A stretch of 36,543 nucleotides of DNA from Microcaldota archaeon (GTDB taxonomy: Archaea > Micrarchaeota > Micrarchaeia > Micrarchaeales > CABMGC01), in NCBI GenBank assembly GCA_021845465.1, contig JAKBRL010000009.1, positions 1 to 36,543 of the forward strand, written 5' to 3'. The translations under genes were made by a program, and so were the position numbers. This document shows, piece after piece, positions 17,865 to 25,531 of the stretch. How positions within the stretch are numbered: the stretch's first letter is position 1; the number at the start of each line of letters is the position of its first letter. Below the pieces are notes generated by a model. The model did not search any database. It saw only the letters and a list, made by a program, of their open reading frames with translations, and was not told the origin of the DNA.

Positions 17865-18539
17865 TCACTTTTTATTTTCATCAAACATCAGCGTTATAGT
17901 CGTTTTTGATTCTATAATCCTATAATAAGAATCATCTACTGAATTAAATTTCCTATTTATTGCCCAAGCAACAAAATCTACTACCTGCAATGAATTTGAC
18001 GATTCTGATGGTAACTGGAATATCTCAAAAGTTGAACCATCTCTTTTCTCCATCAATCTTTCTTGTATGTATTTAAGGAAGTCGTCCCTAAGAACAGAGT
18101 TTGTATGTTTCTTGTCTATGTTTATTATCACTTTTTCCTTCCCCAAATCTATTCGACTTAGCATCTGACCTACAAGATAATTGTAAAATCTATTCTGCAC
18201 ATCAAATAGGTTGCTAAACACCTTGTTCTTGTCCAGAACAAGTGCATATATCTCCACATCAGTCTGCTTTATCTTACCAAGTACTTCTTTTCTTATAGTT
18301 TCGTCTGCACTATGTGCTTTAATCTCCATCAGCTCCTTTATACTCTTCTTAAGGCGCCTCTGTCTTATCCTCTTTATTATCCTATCAAGCGGCTTTTTGT
18401 CTTTGGTAACCAGTCCTGCAATTACAAAGTATCTGTTACCAAATCGTCCTAGATCGCCACTTTCATCTATGAATACATACCTTGGATTAGTTGCTTTCTG
18501 GACAGTATTATCAGGCGATTTTGACACCATAATAATCAT
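17865..18539 (-). CDS. DUF3800 family protein
   Basis: The 224-residue product matches DUF3800: FIDESGDLG near the N-terminus with two acidic residues, a central IINIDKKHTN strand with Asp, and the C-terminal LQVVDFVAWAINRKF with Asp and downstream Glu. The family is thought to adopt an RNase H-like fold with an acidic metal site, and it is frequent on mobile elements and near defence genes; its activity is not established. I place the start at ATG 18539 (ATG 18530 possible) because a TATA-like box at 18560-18568 gives leaderless spacing. It lies inside the tRNA-Val island, convergent with the integrase remnant. Confidence 0.8.
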   Translation of the reverse strand: MIIMVSKSPDNTVQKATNPRYVFIDESGDLGRFGNRYFVIAGLVTKDKKPLDRIIKRIRQRRLKKSIKELMEIKAHSADETIRKEVLGKIKQTDVEIYALVLDKNKVFSNLFDVQNRFYNYLVGQMLSRIDLGKEKVIINIDKKHTNSVLRDDFLKYIQERLMEKRDGSTFEIFQLPSESSNSLQVVDFVAWAINRKFNSVDDSYYRIIESKTTITLMFDENKK

Positions 18540-18559
18540 CAATATTTCACAGTTAAACA

Positions 18560-18568
18560 ATATAAATT
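18560..18568. promoter_or_regulatory. Shared TATA-like box between DUF3800 and a structured RNA candidate
   Basis: ATATAAATT reads as a TATA element in both directions. It lies about 25 nt from the DUF3800 ATG (18539) on the minus strand and about 25 nt before the first stem of the RNA candidate (18585) on the plus strand. Confidence 0.4.
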
Positions 18569-18584
18569 GCTTAATTTTTAGTGC

Positions 18585-18950
18585 TTCCCTGCGCTTTGCA
18601 GAGCATTACAAAGACGGAACGCAACTCTACATGATAAGGATACGTAGGGAATATTTTAGGCATATATGGGGGTTTTTCAATCTTCCATGGCATGATTTTA
18701 AGGCATCTTACGAGGTAAAACTTCTCCTTAGTCGTGAAACGACCATTTTAATCAATATTTTTGAAAATCGTGTAGAGTAGCTCCCAGCCCGCCGCCGAAT
18801 GCTGCTTTCGGAAGCGAAACGGCCGGCTTCGGTCTTCTATTTCAACAGCCGTTTTGATCTAACACAAAACGGCGTAAAGATTCCTTTATCTAATAGGTTG
18901 CTAGATTAGGGAGTCCCTCAATTTTTCGAAGCAAAATCAGAGCTGGGCGA
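18585..18950 (+). ncRNA. Candidate structured RNA (unidentified)
   Basis: This gene-free stretch is rich in stems. A 9-bp helix joins TTCCCTGCG (18585-18593) and CGTAGGGAA (18643-18651); within it CTTTG/CAAAG pairs (18594-18613). Further stems are GTCGT/ACGAC (about 18730-18745), CCGAA/TTCGG (about 18795-18815), GGCCG/CGGTC (about 18820-18835), a perfect 9-bp GCCGTTTTG/CAAAACGGC (18848-18873), CTAAT/ATTAG, and an outer CCCAGC (18783) with GCTGGG (18942). Two stems need a G-U pair that is allowed only in the plus-strand RNA. I could not match it to RNase P, SRP or other known RNA motifs. Confidence 0.4.
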
Positions 18951-18967
18951 CTCAAGGAAATAGTTTG

Positions 18968-19954
18968 CTATGGTGTTATTGGTGGTGAAGAACTATAACT
19001 ATATATTATAACTCCTCCGGAACCACCACTTCCAGCTTTCCCATATGTAGCAATTCCTGCTGCTCCACCACTGTAGTTATATGTGCCTGAGAGATAGCCG
19101 CCTAGACCATAGCTTATCAATATCGCTCCTCCACCACCGCCTCCGCTGGCCTCTTCATTAGCTCCTGAACCTGATTGCGCAGCAGCGTTAATGTTTCCTG
19201 CGATTACGTTATCCGCTTGAATATATACTCCATACGAACCGCTGCCTCCTGATTCTGTGCTACCGCAATTATATGCTGACCCACCGCCAGCTCCTTCTAG
19301 ATATTGACGAATATTGTTATTATACATTGTTTGTATGTCCAGAGTATCTAATATAAGAGAGGGAGTACTTCCAGAAGTTCCACTTCCAGCCGCTTGATCA
19401 AATCCGTTGTTCAAACCTGAACCGCCTGCAACTACGCTGCTTCCGCCATTATATGCTGCAGAGCCACCTCCAGCATTTCCGCAACCGAAAGCCCAGCCGC
19501 CTCCGCCGCTGCCTCCGTATGAGTATGTGGCACTTTCATTTCCATTTGTAGCTAAGCCAGTGGCTACACTTCCTTGATTATCAAATGTTCCACCTGAAAT
19601 TAAGCTGTAGCCTTCTGTGTTAACAACCACCCCACGCAATAAAATAGTTATGTTGCTAGTGGTTACTATATTGCCAGTCAATGTAGTTGACTGTGTAAAT
19701 ATCACTGGCGCCTGACCATTGTAATTAGTTGGATTGTCCACCGCTTGAACAATAGTAGTTGTGTTTACATTTGAATTTACAAGAGAGGTTGTCGCATTTC
19801 TGATTATGGTAGTTGATGATGAAGATGATGTATGGTTTTGATTGAAAACTATGAAAAGTATTAGAACCACTATCACTACACTGGCTATGCCCAAAAGCAA
19901 CCTCGTGTTATCCAAATTCTTTTTATTGCTTTGTTCATGTTGATGATAAGCCAT
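18968..19954 (-). CDS. Membrane-anchored glycine-rich surface protein
   Basis: The 328-residue product has a short polar N-terminus, one hydrophobic helix (about residues 19-42) and a long exterior part: Ser/Thr-rich stalk with sequons (about 44-90), a segment of short beta repeats, then Gly-rich repeats with runs such as GGSGGGGWAFG and EEASGGGGGGAILISYG, ending in an amphipathic GSGGVIIYSYSSS block. It looks like a type II-anchored exterior protein whose Gly-rich part may form a beta-helix or polyglycine bundle. GAGGT before the ATG at 19954 overlaps the stop of the upstream membrane gene, so the two form an operon. Function is unknown; an adhesin or cell-surface structural role is only a guess. 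Confidence 0.65.
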   Translation of the reverse strand: MAYHQHEQSNKKNLDNTRLLLGIASVVIVVLILFIVFNQNHTSSSSSTTIIRNATTSLVNSNVNTTTIVQAVDNPTNYNGQAPVIFTQSTTLTGNIVTTSNITILLRGVVVNTEGYSLISGGTFDNQGSVATGLATNGNESATYSYGGSGGGGWAFGCGNAGGGSAAYNGGSSVVAGGSGLNNGFDQAAGSGTSGSTPSLILDTLDIQTMYNNNIRQYLEGAGGGSAYNCGSTESGGSGSYGVYIQADNVIAGNINAAAQSGSGANEEASGGGGGGAILISYGLGGYLSGTYNYSGGAAGIATYGKAGSGGSGGVIIYSYSSSPPITP

Positions 19955-19958
19955 AATA

Positions 19959-20420
19959 TTACCTCAAATAAATAAACTGCCCATATCTTCTACTAGATCT
20001 AAACATTGCGAAGGCACCAAATATCACAAAAATTACCGCTAACCAAAAATTATAGTAATTGTAAGGAGGGGGCGCAAAACTTGCAGCAAAATAATAGATA
20101 GCACCAGACACCATTAGAAATATGCCTAAGATGCCCATTCCCCATACACTTAAATCAGACGAACCTACTCTTATCTGATTTAATGTAATCAAACCTATAA
20201 TCAAGAAAGCAATTTCTAAGATGTAAACTACTGGTGATAGAAATTTGAAAACTATACTAGGGAGTTTTGGATTAAATAAGAGGAGATAGATTAGACCTGC
20301 AAACAATATTATTGTTATGAGTGTCTTAACCTTCGGTATCCTTAATCTTCTCTGTGTCTGATGTGGGTGGTAGTTATTATAATGATGATGTTCACGGTAC
20401 CTGTGGTGTCTTCGAGTCAT
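19959..20420 (-). CDS. Four-helix membrane protein with His-rich N-terminus
   Basis: The 153-residue product starts with a basic, His/Tyr-rich tail (MTRRHHRYREHHHYNNYHPH) followed by four hydrophobic segments (about 32-50, 57-80, 88-112, 122-140) and a short Arg-rich end. No family is recognised. The His-rich tail could bind metal, but such tails also occur in many membrane proteins without that role. It is the first gene of a two-gene operon with the Gly-rich surface protein and lies near the right edge of the tRNA-Val island. Confidence 0.6.
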   Translation of the reverse strand: MTRRHHRYREHHHYNNYHPHQTQRRLRIPKVKTLITIILFAGLIYLLLFNPKLPSIVFKFLSPVVYILEIAFLIIGLITLNQIRVGSSDLSVWGMGILGIFLMVSGAIYYFAASFAPPPYNYYNFWLAVIFVIFGAFAMFRSSRRYGQFIYLR

Positions 20421-20479
20421 ATTATCTAATTAAGATTACATGTAAAGCCATTAAAAGCTTATCATATTAAGAAATCTTG

Positions 20480-20506
20480 GGTTCGGATTTCAGAAGAAAC
20501 CGAACC
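20480..20506. repeat. Strong hairpin upstream of the tRNA copies
   Basis: GGTTCGG (20480-20486) and TTTC pair with GAAACCGAACC across an AGAA loop, with one bulged base. The arm GGGTTCGGATTTC resembles a tRNA T arm. It lies in the 433-nt gene-free stretch 20421-20853, which otherwise holds the two tRNA-Val copies and a repeated 15-nt GTGTTC..ATGCACCT unit (about 20541 and 20703). Confidence 0.45.
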
Positions 20507-20623
20507 GTCTTGGCTTAAATATCTTGATTGCGTTATGCTAGTGTTCGAATGCACCTAAATCTTTGTTTTGGACTTTTATGCTAAAAGTGATTCCATGAAG
20601 CTAGAAAACGACGACAAAAGAGC

Positions 20624-20677
20624 TAAGACGCCTCCTTCACACGCTAAAGATCGGAGTCCGATTCTCCGCGGGCCCAT
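20624..20677 (+). repeat. Damaged partial copy of tRNA-Val (right attachment site of the island)
   Basis: Bases 20624-20643 match tRNA-Val from the D-arm end through the anticodon loop exactly, the next nine bases carry several changes and one deletion, and 20652-20677 repeat the T arm and 3' acceptor strand exactly (26 bp, plus one base past the tRNA). The 5' acceptor strand and D arm are absent, so it cannot make a tRNA. This is the duplicated sequence expected at the far end of an element integrated into the tRNA 3' half. Confidence 0.85.
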
Positions 20678-20732
20678 CTCCAAAAACAAAAAGACAAAAT
20701 CGGTGTTCTGATGCACCTCAAGAATAGCAAGG

Positions 20733-20748
20733 CGGAGTCCGATTCTCC
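20733..20748 (+). repeat. Second short copy of the tRNA-Val T arm
   Basis: Sixteen bases, CGGAGTCCGATTCTCC, repeat the T arm of tRNA-Val 80 bp beyond the first copy. It may be the scar of an earlier integration at the same tRNA. Confidence 0.6.
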
Positions 20749-20853
20749 ATGAGATCCCAACTACAAAATCTTCTTCATCGGCTGGCTATACACACAGTCC
20801 AAGGTATATTATCTGGAGCTACTGATAAATAAAACAGAGCTTATCATAAAAAA

Positions 20854-21297
20854 TCAGACCTTTTCCCTGTTGTATCCCTTATCTTGTCTAACTCCATTTT
20901 TCAAAGAAGAAATGGCAATTCCTGCGGCTCCCAACACTCCAATTATAATAATCCCAAGTGAGAGATGCAACTCAGATTTAAGGTTTTGCTCCTCATTATC
21001 CCTCTCTTCCGATGTCTTTCTATTAATCTCTTCTATCGTATTAACCCTCAGCCTAGAAGCAAATACTTCAAGTTCAGGTATTGACGCACTTTCAATATTA
21101 CTTTTCAGCGCTTTCCTTATTTTTTCTATAGCTTCCTCTCTCTTCAAAACTACCAATGTGGATATTGCCTTTGCCGTATCCTCGTCTATCATGTATTTTG
21201 ACTTATCTTCATCTGCTCGAAGTATGGGTGTGACAGATCCCAGAATAGTTGTCGCTAAAACTACTGTCCTTGCTGTCTTATTTATTGCAGATTTCAT
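20854..21297 (-). CDS. Secreted, C-terminally anchored helical protein
   Basis: The 147-residue product has a signal-like start (KSAINKTARTVVLATTILGSV), a charged helical middle (about 28-108, Glu/Lys/Arg-rich), a hydrophobic helix at about 112-133 (SLGIIIIGVLGAAGIAISSL) and a short basic tail. It appears to be an exterior helical protein fixed by a C-terminal helix. No family is recognised. The gene stands alone, just outside the tRNA-Val island, with gene-free DNA on both sides. Confidence 0.55.
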   Translation of the reverse strand: MKSAINKTARTVVLATTILGSVTPILRADEDKSKYMIDEDTAKAISTLVVLKREEAIEKIRKALKSNIESASIPELEVFASRLRVNTIEEINRKTSEERDNEEQNLKSELHLSLGIIIIGVLGAAGIAISSLKNGVRQDKGYNREKV

Positions 21298-21419
21298 TTT
21301 ATCATCTGCAAACCTATCGCCAGTTTTAAATATTTAAACCTATCTGCAAAGTTTCTAACTAATATCACTAAAATCATGGAGCAGGGGCATGCATTAAACT
21401 TTTCCGGATTCAAAGCCTT

Positions 21420-21938
21420 CTATCCACGCTTTATTCCTATAGTACGGCTGTCAATAATTCTCAATTTTTCGTTTCCTACCTGAAGTCTTAAACTAATCTC
21501 AATCCTAGAAAAAGAGTTCACAAAATCATAAAAACGAATTTCCGCATCCCTCGCTCTTCCTTCATTAAAAAGTAACCTTATTCTATTAAGTTCCCAACTC
21601 TTAAAACAAAACTGTTCCAAGGTTATATCTTCAAAGCTTTTGATAGATACTTTTTGTTTCTCCCTTGTTTCTTTTCCTAGTCTATCTGCTTCATTCAAAT
21701 GCTCGTGTCTCCTAACTGATATGATGCCTCTTTCCATCGCCACTAAACCGTCATGATCTATCTCTGTTTCAAAATATGCAAAAGGTTCAAGGTTTCTGCC
21801 TGATCTCTCCAAATCCCTAGTCAAATAATCGATTTCTTTATATGTATCCGGATTTCCATATCTTGCCAATTCAGCTATCTGTTGTATTGTGTTGTCGTAA
21901 ACTCTAAACTTATATTCATACCCAATTTCATTTATCAT
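21420..21938 (-). CDS. Hypothetical soluble protein
   Basis: The 172-residue product has no signal peptide or membrane segment. It is charged, with mixed strand and helix pattern, a Tyr/Phe-rich region around residues 45-60 and a beta-like end (EISLRLQVGNEKLRIIDSR). I do not recognise a family. The ATG at 21938 has no obvious ribosome-binding site. Codon use resembles the neighbouring unknown gene at 22910, both on the minus strand on either side of the flavoprotein gene. Confidence 0.5.
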   Translation of the reverse strand: MINEIGYEYKFRVYDNTIQQIAELARYGNPDTYKEIDYLTRDLERSGRNLEPFAYFETEIDHDGLVAMERGIISVRRHEHLNEADRLGKETREKQKVSIKSFEDITLEQFCFKSWELNRIRLLFNEGRARDAEIRFYDFVNSFSRIEISLRLQVGNEKLRIIDSRTIGIKRG

Positions 21939-22253
21939 TCAGATCACAACTGCAAACTAACACGCTCTTAAAAACAACATTGATATTAAATCCACTCCAA
22001 CCGTTTAAACAAAAGATAGATGTTTTTAATATATATTAATAGCAGTGCAGATCCCACAATGCAGATTATCCATATAAAATACAACTAATAATCTTCAATG
22101 CATAAAGAATCAAGAGCGCAGACCTTAATCCGCACAGACAGTCAACTCACAGGCAGTCAAACTAACATTCAAAGCAAAACAACTATCATTTTATATACTT
22201 TAACTGCGGAATAATAATGAATTGCAATCTGCATTCAATCAAGTGTTGTTGAC
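21939..22253. other. Gene-free stretch (315 nt)
   Basis: No ORF or RNA gene seen. A TATA-like TTTATATAC lies at about 22191-22199, some 55 nt before the flavoprotein ATG. AATGCAGATT (about 22060) reappears inverted as AATCTGCATT (about 22227), and a CAGTCAA motif occurs twice around 22138-22160; either could be regulatory, without proof. Confidence 0.4.
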
Positions 22254-22859
22254 ATGGAAAACAAAATCAAAATAAAAATAATACTGGGAAGCATAAGAGA
22301 AGGAAGATTTGGACAGAGGCCAGCATCCTGGATAAACGAAGAATTGAAAAACTGGGAAGGCGTAGAAGCAGAACTTCTGGACCTTAAGGATTATCCGATG
22401 CCGTTTTTCGATTCGCCAACATCACCTGCGATGATGAATATGAAGTACCCTGACGAAGAAGTGCAGAGATGGTCAAATAAAATAAATGAAGGAGACGCTT
22501 TCATAATAGTCTCACCCGAATACAACCACGGATACTCCAGCGTATTAAAAAACGCTATGGATTGGCTTCTTCCGGAATGGTCAAGAAAACCTGTAGGGTT
22601 CGTAAGCTACGGAAGCGCAAGCGGCGCCAGAGCAATAGAGCAGTTGCGTCAAGTGGCAATAGAATTAAACCTAGTTCCCATAAAGAAATCTATACATATA
22701 AGCTGGGATTTCATAATGAAGACATGGAACAATAAGGAAATCTCTAATTCAGAGCTCTTCACTCCCATAAGGAAGAATATGGGTCCTGATCACTTTGCAG
22801 ATTTCATAAACGACCTGCTCTGGATGGCAAAAGCCTTAAAGGAAGCAAGAACAAAATAA
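22254..22859 (+). CDS. NADPH-dependent FMN reductase family flavoprotein
   Basis: The 201-residue product has the flavodoxin-like fold of this family: the FMN phosphate loop LGSIREGRFGQRPASWI after strand 1 (about 10-27), the flavin-contact block SPEYNHGYSSVLKNAMDWL (about 84-102), and VGFVSYGSASGARA (about 110-123). Such enzymes reduce FMN, quinones or chromate using NAD(P)H in the cytoplasm; the specific substrate cannot be told. It is the only plus-strand gene between two unknown minus-strand genes and appears to have its own promoter. Confidence 0.88.
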   Translation: MENKIKIKIILGSIREGRFGQRPASWINEELKNWEGVEAELLDLKDYPMPFFDSPTSPAMMNMKYPDEEVQRWSNKINEGDAFIIVSPEYNHGYSSVLKNAMDWLLPEWSRKPVGFVSYGSASGARAIEQLRQVAIELNLVPIKKSIHISWDFIMKTWNNKEISNSELFTPIRKNMGPDHFADFINDLLWMAKALKEARTK

Positions 22860-22909
22860 GCGACAAACAAATTGAATTGTTTCATATTTTGGGAAGCATA
22901 TCCTCTAGA

Positions 22910-23683
22910 CTATCTCTTAATTTCTCCTAGTCTGGCTACTTCTGGTACTTTATACTCATAATTAATAAAATTCAAACCTCTCTTCTGGAAAAAAGATACA
23001 CTGACTGTAGGATCATACCTTATTATTGACCTGGTATCCACCGACATAACAACCGTGCCGTTTTTGAATTTATTACCTTCGGATATTATATTCAAAGGTA
23101 CATTCAATCTATCAGCATCATACCCAAAAACATTTGAGAGATAGATGAAATATCTCCCTTCAAATACCAAGTTCCTAAGATAATAATTGATATCTGAAAT
23201 ATGCAAGTCTATGCTTATCTTCTTCTTTATGATAGGCAATTCCTGAAGATGGAATCCTAATTTTTCTACGGTGTCTCCAGAGAATCTTCTATTCTGCCAA
23301 CTCTTAAGGTTTTCTTGATACTCTTCTGAATTTGAAGAAAGCGAAAAAATCATAGCTATTCTATAAAAATTCTCTATCTGTGCAGGAGAGTCATCTATGA
23401 GCCTAACTGTAGATAACATATTTCTTTTCTGAAGGCATGACAGGATAGTCAAATTTTGGTTTCCGCCTCCACATATTCCTATGTAATTCTCAATGCCCTC
23501 TATTCTTCTTATGAATCCGAGCGTTTTTTCAGAATATCTCTCATTCGATATTGGATAATTAACATCCTTTATATGAGAAAGATCTCTAACTGTAAGTTGA
23601 ATATCCTCCTTCCGGATTCTACATCCAATTTCATTCTGATCCAATTGTATGGCTGGATAATCTTTTCTAAAATGATAATCCAT
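22910..23683 (-). CDS. Unknown protein with a possible SAM-binding Rossmann core
   Basis: The 257-residue product (ATG 23683, preferred to GTG 23692) contains YIGICGGGNQNLTIL (about 88-102), a strand-Gly-rich-loop pattern, then VRLIDDSPAQIENFYR (about 114-129), with an acidic residue at the end of the next strand, then RYFIYLSNVFGY (about 179-190). The D-x-S-P-A-Q signature recalls BtaA/DUF3419 aminocarboxypropyl transferases and related Rossmann methyltransferases. This is a motif-level resemblance only; the lipid or other substrate is unknown. No membrane segment. It converges on the flavoprotein gene. Confidence 0.5.
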   Translation of the reverse strand: MDYHFRKDYPAIQLDQNEIGCRIRKEDIQLTVRDLSHIKDVNYPISNERYSEKTLGFIRRIEGIENYIGICGGGNQNLTILSCLQKRNMLSTVRLIDDSPAQIENFYRIAMIFSLSSNSEEYQENLKSWQNRRFSGDTVEKLGFHLQELPIIKKKISIDLHISDINYYLRNLVFEGRYFIYLSNVFGYDADRLNVPLNIISEGNKFKNGTVVMSVDTRSIIRYDPTVSVSFFQKRGLNFINYEYKVPEVARLGEIKR

Positions 23684-23909
23684 AATATACACAAAAACAA
23701 AGGCGCGCTGTTACTATCTCTTCCCAATAATTTTCCAAAACATAAAAAATCAATGGTGTCCTTAACATTTACACTCAAAAAAATCCTAAGTGATTTTAAT
23801 TAACATTGTATTATAATCTATTCTAATATATAAAAATACAAGGTAAGAATTCTTCAACGCTTCTGTGATCATACTCAAGATGCCCTGAACTCAAGAGAGA
23901 AAAAAAGGC

Positions 23910-23951
23910 ATTATATAAACATGGATATAAACTGACGAAATATAGTTCGTC
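23910..23951 (+). promoter_or_regulatory. TATA box and inverted repeat upstream of the HTH regulator
   Basis: ATTATATAAAC (about 23910-23920) is a good TATA element. The inverted repeat GACGAA-6 nt-TTCGTC (23934-23951) would cover the predicted start site about 25 nt downstream, the position of a repressor site. A second TATA-like TGTTATAATA lies near 23963. The remaining bases of the 23684-24004 gap show nothing else clear. Confidence 0.4.
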
Positions 23952-24004
23952 TATTTTTTGCAATGTTATAATAATCTATGGAAACATAATAACTATGTGA
24001 ATCA

Positions 24005-24694
24005 ATGGATTCAATACAAGAGTGGATAGCAGGCGAGATAGCCCTCTCCGATACTCCAGGAAGCACGATGAAGAAGTGGAGGGAACTTTTCGGCATATCC
24101 CAAGTCGAACTTGCCAAATATCTTAAGATATCTACCTCTACAATAAGCGATTACGAAGGCAACAGGCGAGCAAGTCCTGGAGTAGGAATAATACGCAGAT
24201 TCATAACTGCATTAATGGCAATAGATGCTGCCAAGGGAGGCGAAGTAACCCGTAACCTCCAAAAATTCAACAAGCCAAAGGAAGAGAATACCTTCTTTTC
24301 ACTAAAAGACTTTACAACTCCAATAAGCGGTGTTGATTTTGCCAGGATAATAGAAGCTAAGATAGTCGCAAATCCCGGTTATTTAGACTCAATAAAGCTT
24401 TTCGGATATACTCTTCTAGACAGCCTTAGGGTAATATTAGAGATATCCCCTTCCGACTATCCCAGGCTGTTCGGCACGACAACAGAAAGGGCCTTTATCT
24501 TCGACCAGGTTAGTACCGGAAGATCTCCAATGGTTGTAGTCCGTGTAGCTCCCATAAAACCCAAGCTTGTTGTAATACAGAATCTTGACCAAGTCGACAA
24601 GCTTGCAATAAAAATAGCCCAGATAGAGCATATGCCACTTCTCACAACGAAGTTATCCGCAGAGGAATTAAAGCTGAGGCTAAATAATATCTGA
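24005..24694 (+). CDS. Archaeal XRE-type HTH transcriptional regulator
   Basis: The 229-residue product has a Cro/CI-type helix-turn-helix at about residues 22-72 (LFGISQVELAKYLKIS, then STISDYEGNRR as the recognition part). The C-terminal 140 residues form an alpha/beta domain ending LSAEELKLRLNNI; this combination is known in conserved archaeal regulators of unassigned target. A strand-like MVVVRVAPIKPKLVVIQNL may belong to a ligand-binding domain. It is a single gene convergent with the KaiC-like gene, and a candidate operator lies upstream, so autoregulation is possible. Confidence 0.8.
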   Translation: MDSIQEWIAGEIALSDTPGSTMKKWRELFGISQVELAKYLKISTSTISDYEGNRRASPGVGIIRRFITALMAIDAAKGGEVTRNLQKFNKPKEENTFFSLKDFTTPISGVDFARIIEAKIVANPGYLDSIKLFGYTLLDSLRVILEISPSDYPRLFGTTTERAFIFDQVSTGRSPMVVVRVAPIKPKLVVIQNLDQVDKLAIKIAQIEHMPLLTTKLSAEELKLRLNNI

Positions 24695-24769
24695 GCAATC
24701 TATTCCGGCATAAAAAAATTCCAGATAAAAAGCAAAAACATATTACCAAATGAAGCCCGAAATTATCGG

Positions 24770-25504
24770 TTATTCTTTATGTGGTATGAGAAGAAGGTTT
24801 ATTCCCTCAGGAGTTATCTCGTATGGAACTGTAGAAAAACTGTGCTGCGTGCCTCTCATTTTTATGACTTCTATGGACGGTACCCTGTTCTCCTCATTCC
24901 CTCCGCTTAGATAAAGTATAACTATCCCATCATAGACAAAGAATTCAGGCTCAAACATAAGCCTGTTTTTGTCAGAGGTCTCTATTTCCATTGTGAGAAG
25001 CGCTGTTATGCCCTGCCTTCTGAGCATTCCTACAAGACTTGAAGAGACTCCACGGTATTCATATGGATCTTTGACAAAAAGCTTCATCACGGATATCGAA
25101 TCGATCGCCACCTTAGTAGCCCCGGATTCAACTATTGTCTCTTCGATGTCTTCTATTGTGGTAGTAAATGTGAATATGTTTCCTTTTTTGTCCTTCTGTA
25201 TCAGTGAAGAGGCCTGATCCACTCCTTTTATTATCAGCTTACCTTCGGCAATAAGCCTGTCTATCTCGGTAAATTTCGGAAACGCTTCCTTCATATTCTC
25301 TACAAGCAAATTTGTCTCTTCCTCAAGTGAAAAAAGAATGGATGTCTCTCCGGAAAGAGCTCCTCTATAAAGATACTCAAGGCATAAAAGAGTCTTTCCT
25401 GTTCCGGGACCACCGGCTATTATTATCTGGTTGGATTTTGGTATGCCTCCATTAAGCATCTTGTCAAGTCCCACAATTCCTGAAATAACCTTGCTTCTTG
25501 CCAT
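24770..25504 (-). CDS. KaiC-like RecA-superfamily ATPase
   Basis: The 244-residue product is a single KaiC/RadA-type domain: GIVGLDKMLNGGIPK, Walker A GGPGTGKT (31-38), the catalytic Glu region LFSLEEE (about 57-64), Walker B-like KVAIDSISVMKLF (about 135-147), and the C-terminal VIKMRGTQHS and YEITPEG typical of archaeal KaiC-like proteins. Single-domain archaeal members act as ATP-dependent switches, some in motility or signalling; no partner gene is adjacent here to define the role. A TATA box (25532-25540) precedes it. Confidence 0.9.
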   Translation of the reverse strand: MARSKVISGIVGLDKMLNGGIPKSNQIIIAGGPGTGKTLLCLEYLYRGALSGETSILFSLEEETNLLVENMKEAFPKFTEIDRLIAEGKLIIKGVDQASSLIQKDKKGNIFTFTTTIEDIEETIVESGATKVAIDSISVMKLFVKDPYEYRGVSSSLVGMLRRQGITALLTMEIETSDKNRLMFEPEFFVYDGIVILYLSGGNEENRVPSIEVIKMRGTQHSFSTVPYEITPEGINLLLIPHKE

Positions 25505-25531
25505 CCTATCATTTAATCATAAGAGTGGAAT

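Larger units (their letters stand above)
10775..20677. mobile_element. Integrative island in tRNA-Val carrying an Hsp70 cassette
   Basis: The island is bounded on the left by the intact tRNA-Val and on the right by a partial copy of the same tRNA (20 bp exact at 20624-20643, a mutated middle, then 26 bp exact at 20652-20677). It contains the catalytic half of a tyrosine recombinase (17045-17836). Cargo: a small ORF, a GrpE-like/Hsp70/J-like/AAA operon of clearly higher A+T content than the flanks, DUF3800, a structured RNA candidate and two membrane/surface genes. The integrase part and the right third look more host-like in base use, so the island may be composite. The element is probably no longer mobile, since the integrase has lost its N-terminal domain. 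Confidence 0.75.

Noticed and set aside
18211..18780. 189-codon plus-strand ORF running from DUF3800 antisense into the RNA candidate
   Set aside because: The first two thirds mirror the DUF3800 gene; the last part lies in structured non-coding DNA and shows no domain.
18585..18950. RNase P RNA or SRP RNA identity for the structured region
   Set aside because: I could not find the conserved RNase P core blocks or the SRP helix-8 loop on either strand.
20624..20677. Second functional tRNA-Val
   Set aside because: The 5' acceptor strand and D arm are absent and the anticodon stem is mutated, so it cannot fold as a tRNA.
22138..22160. Repeated CAGTCAA motif upstream of the flavoprotein as an operator
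   Set aside because: Only two short, imperfect copies in A+T-rich DNA; too weak to support a site.
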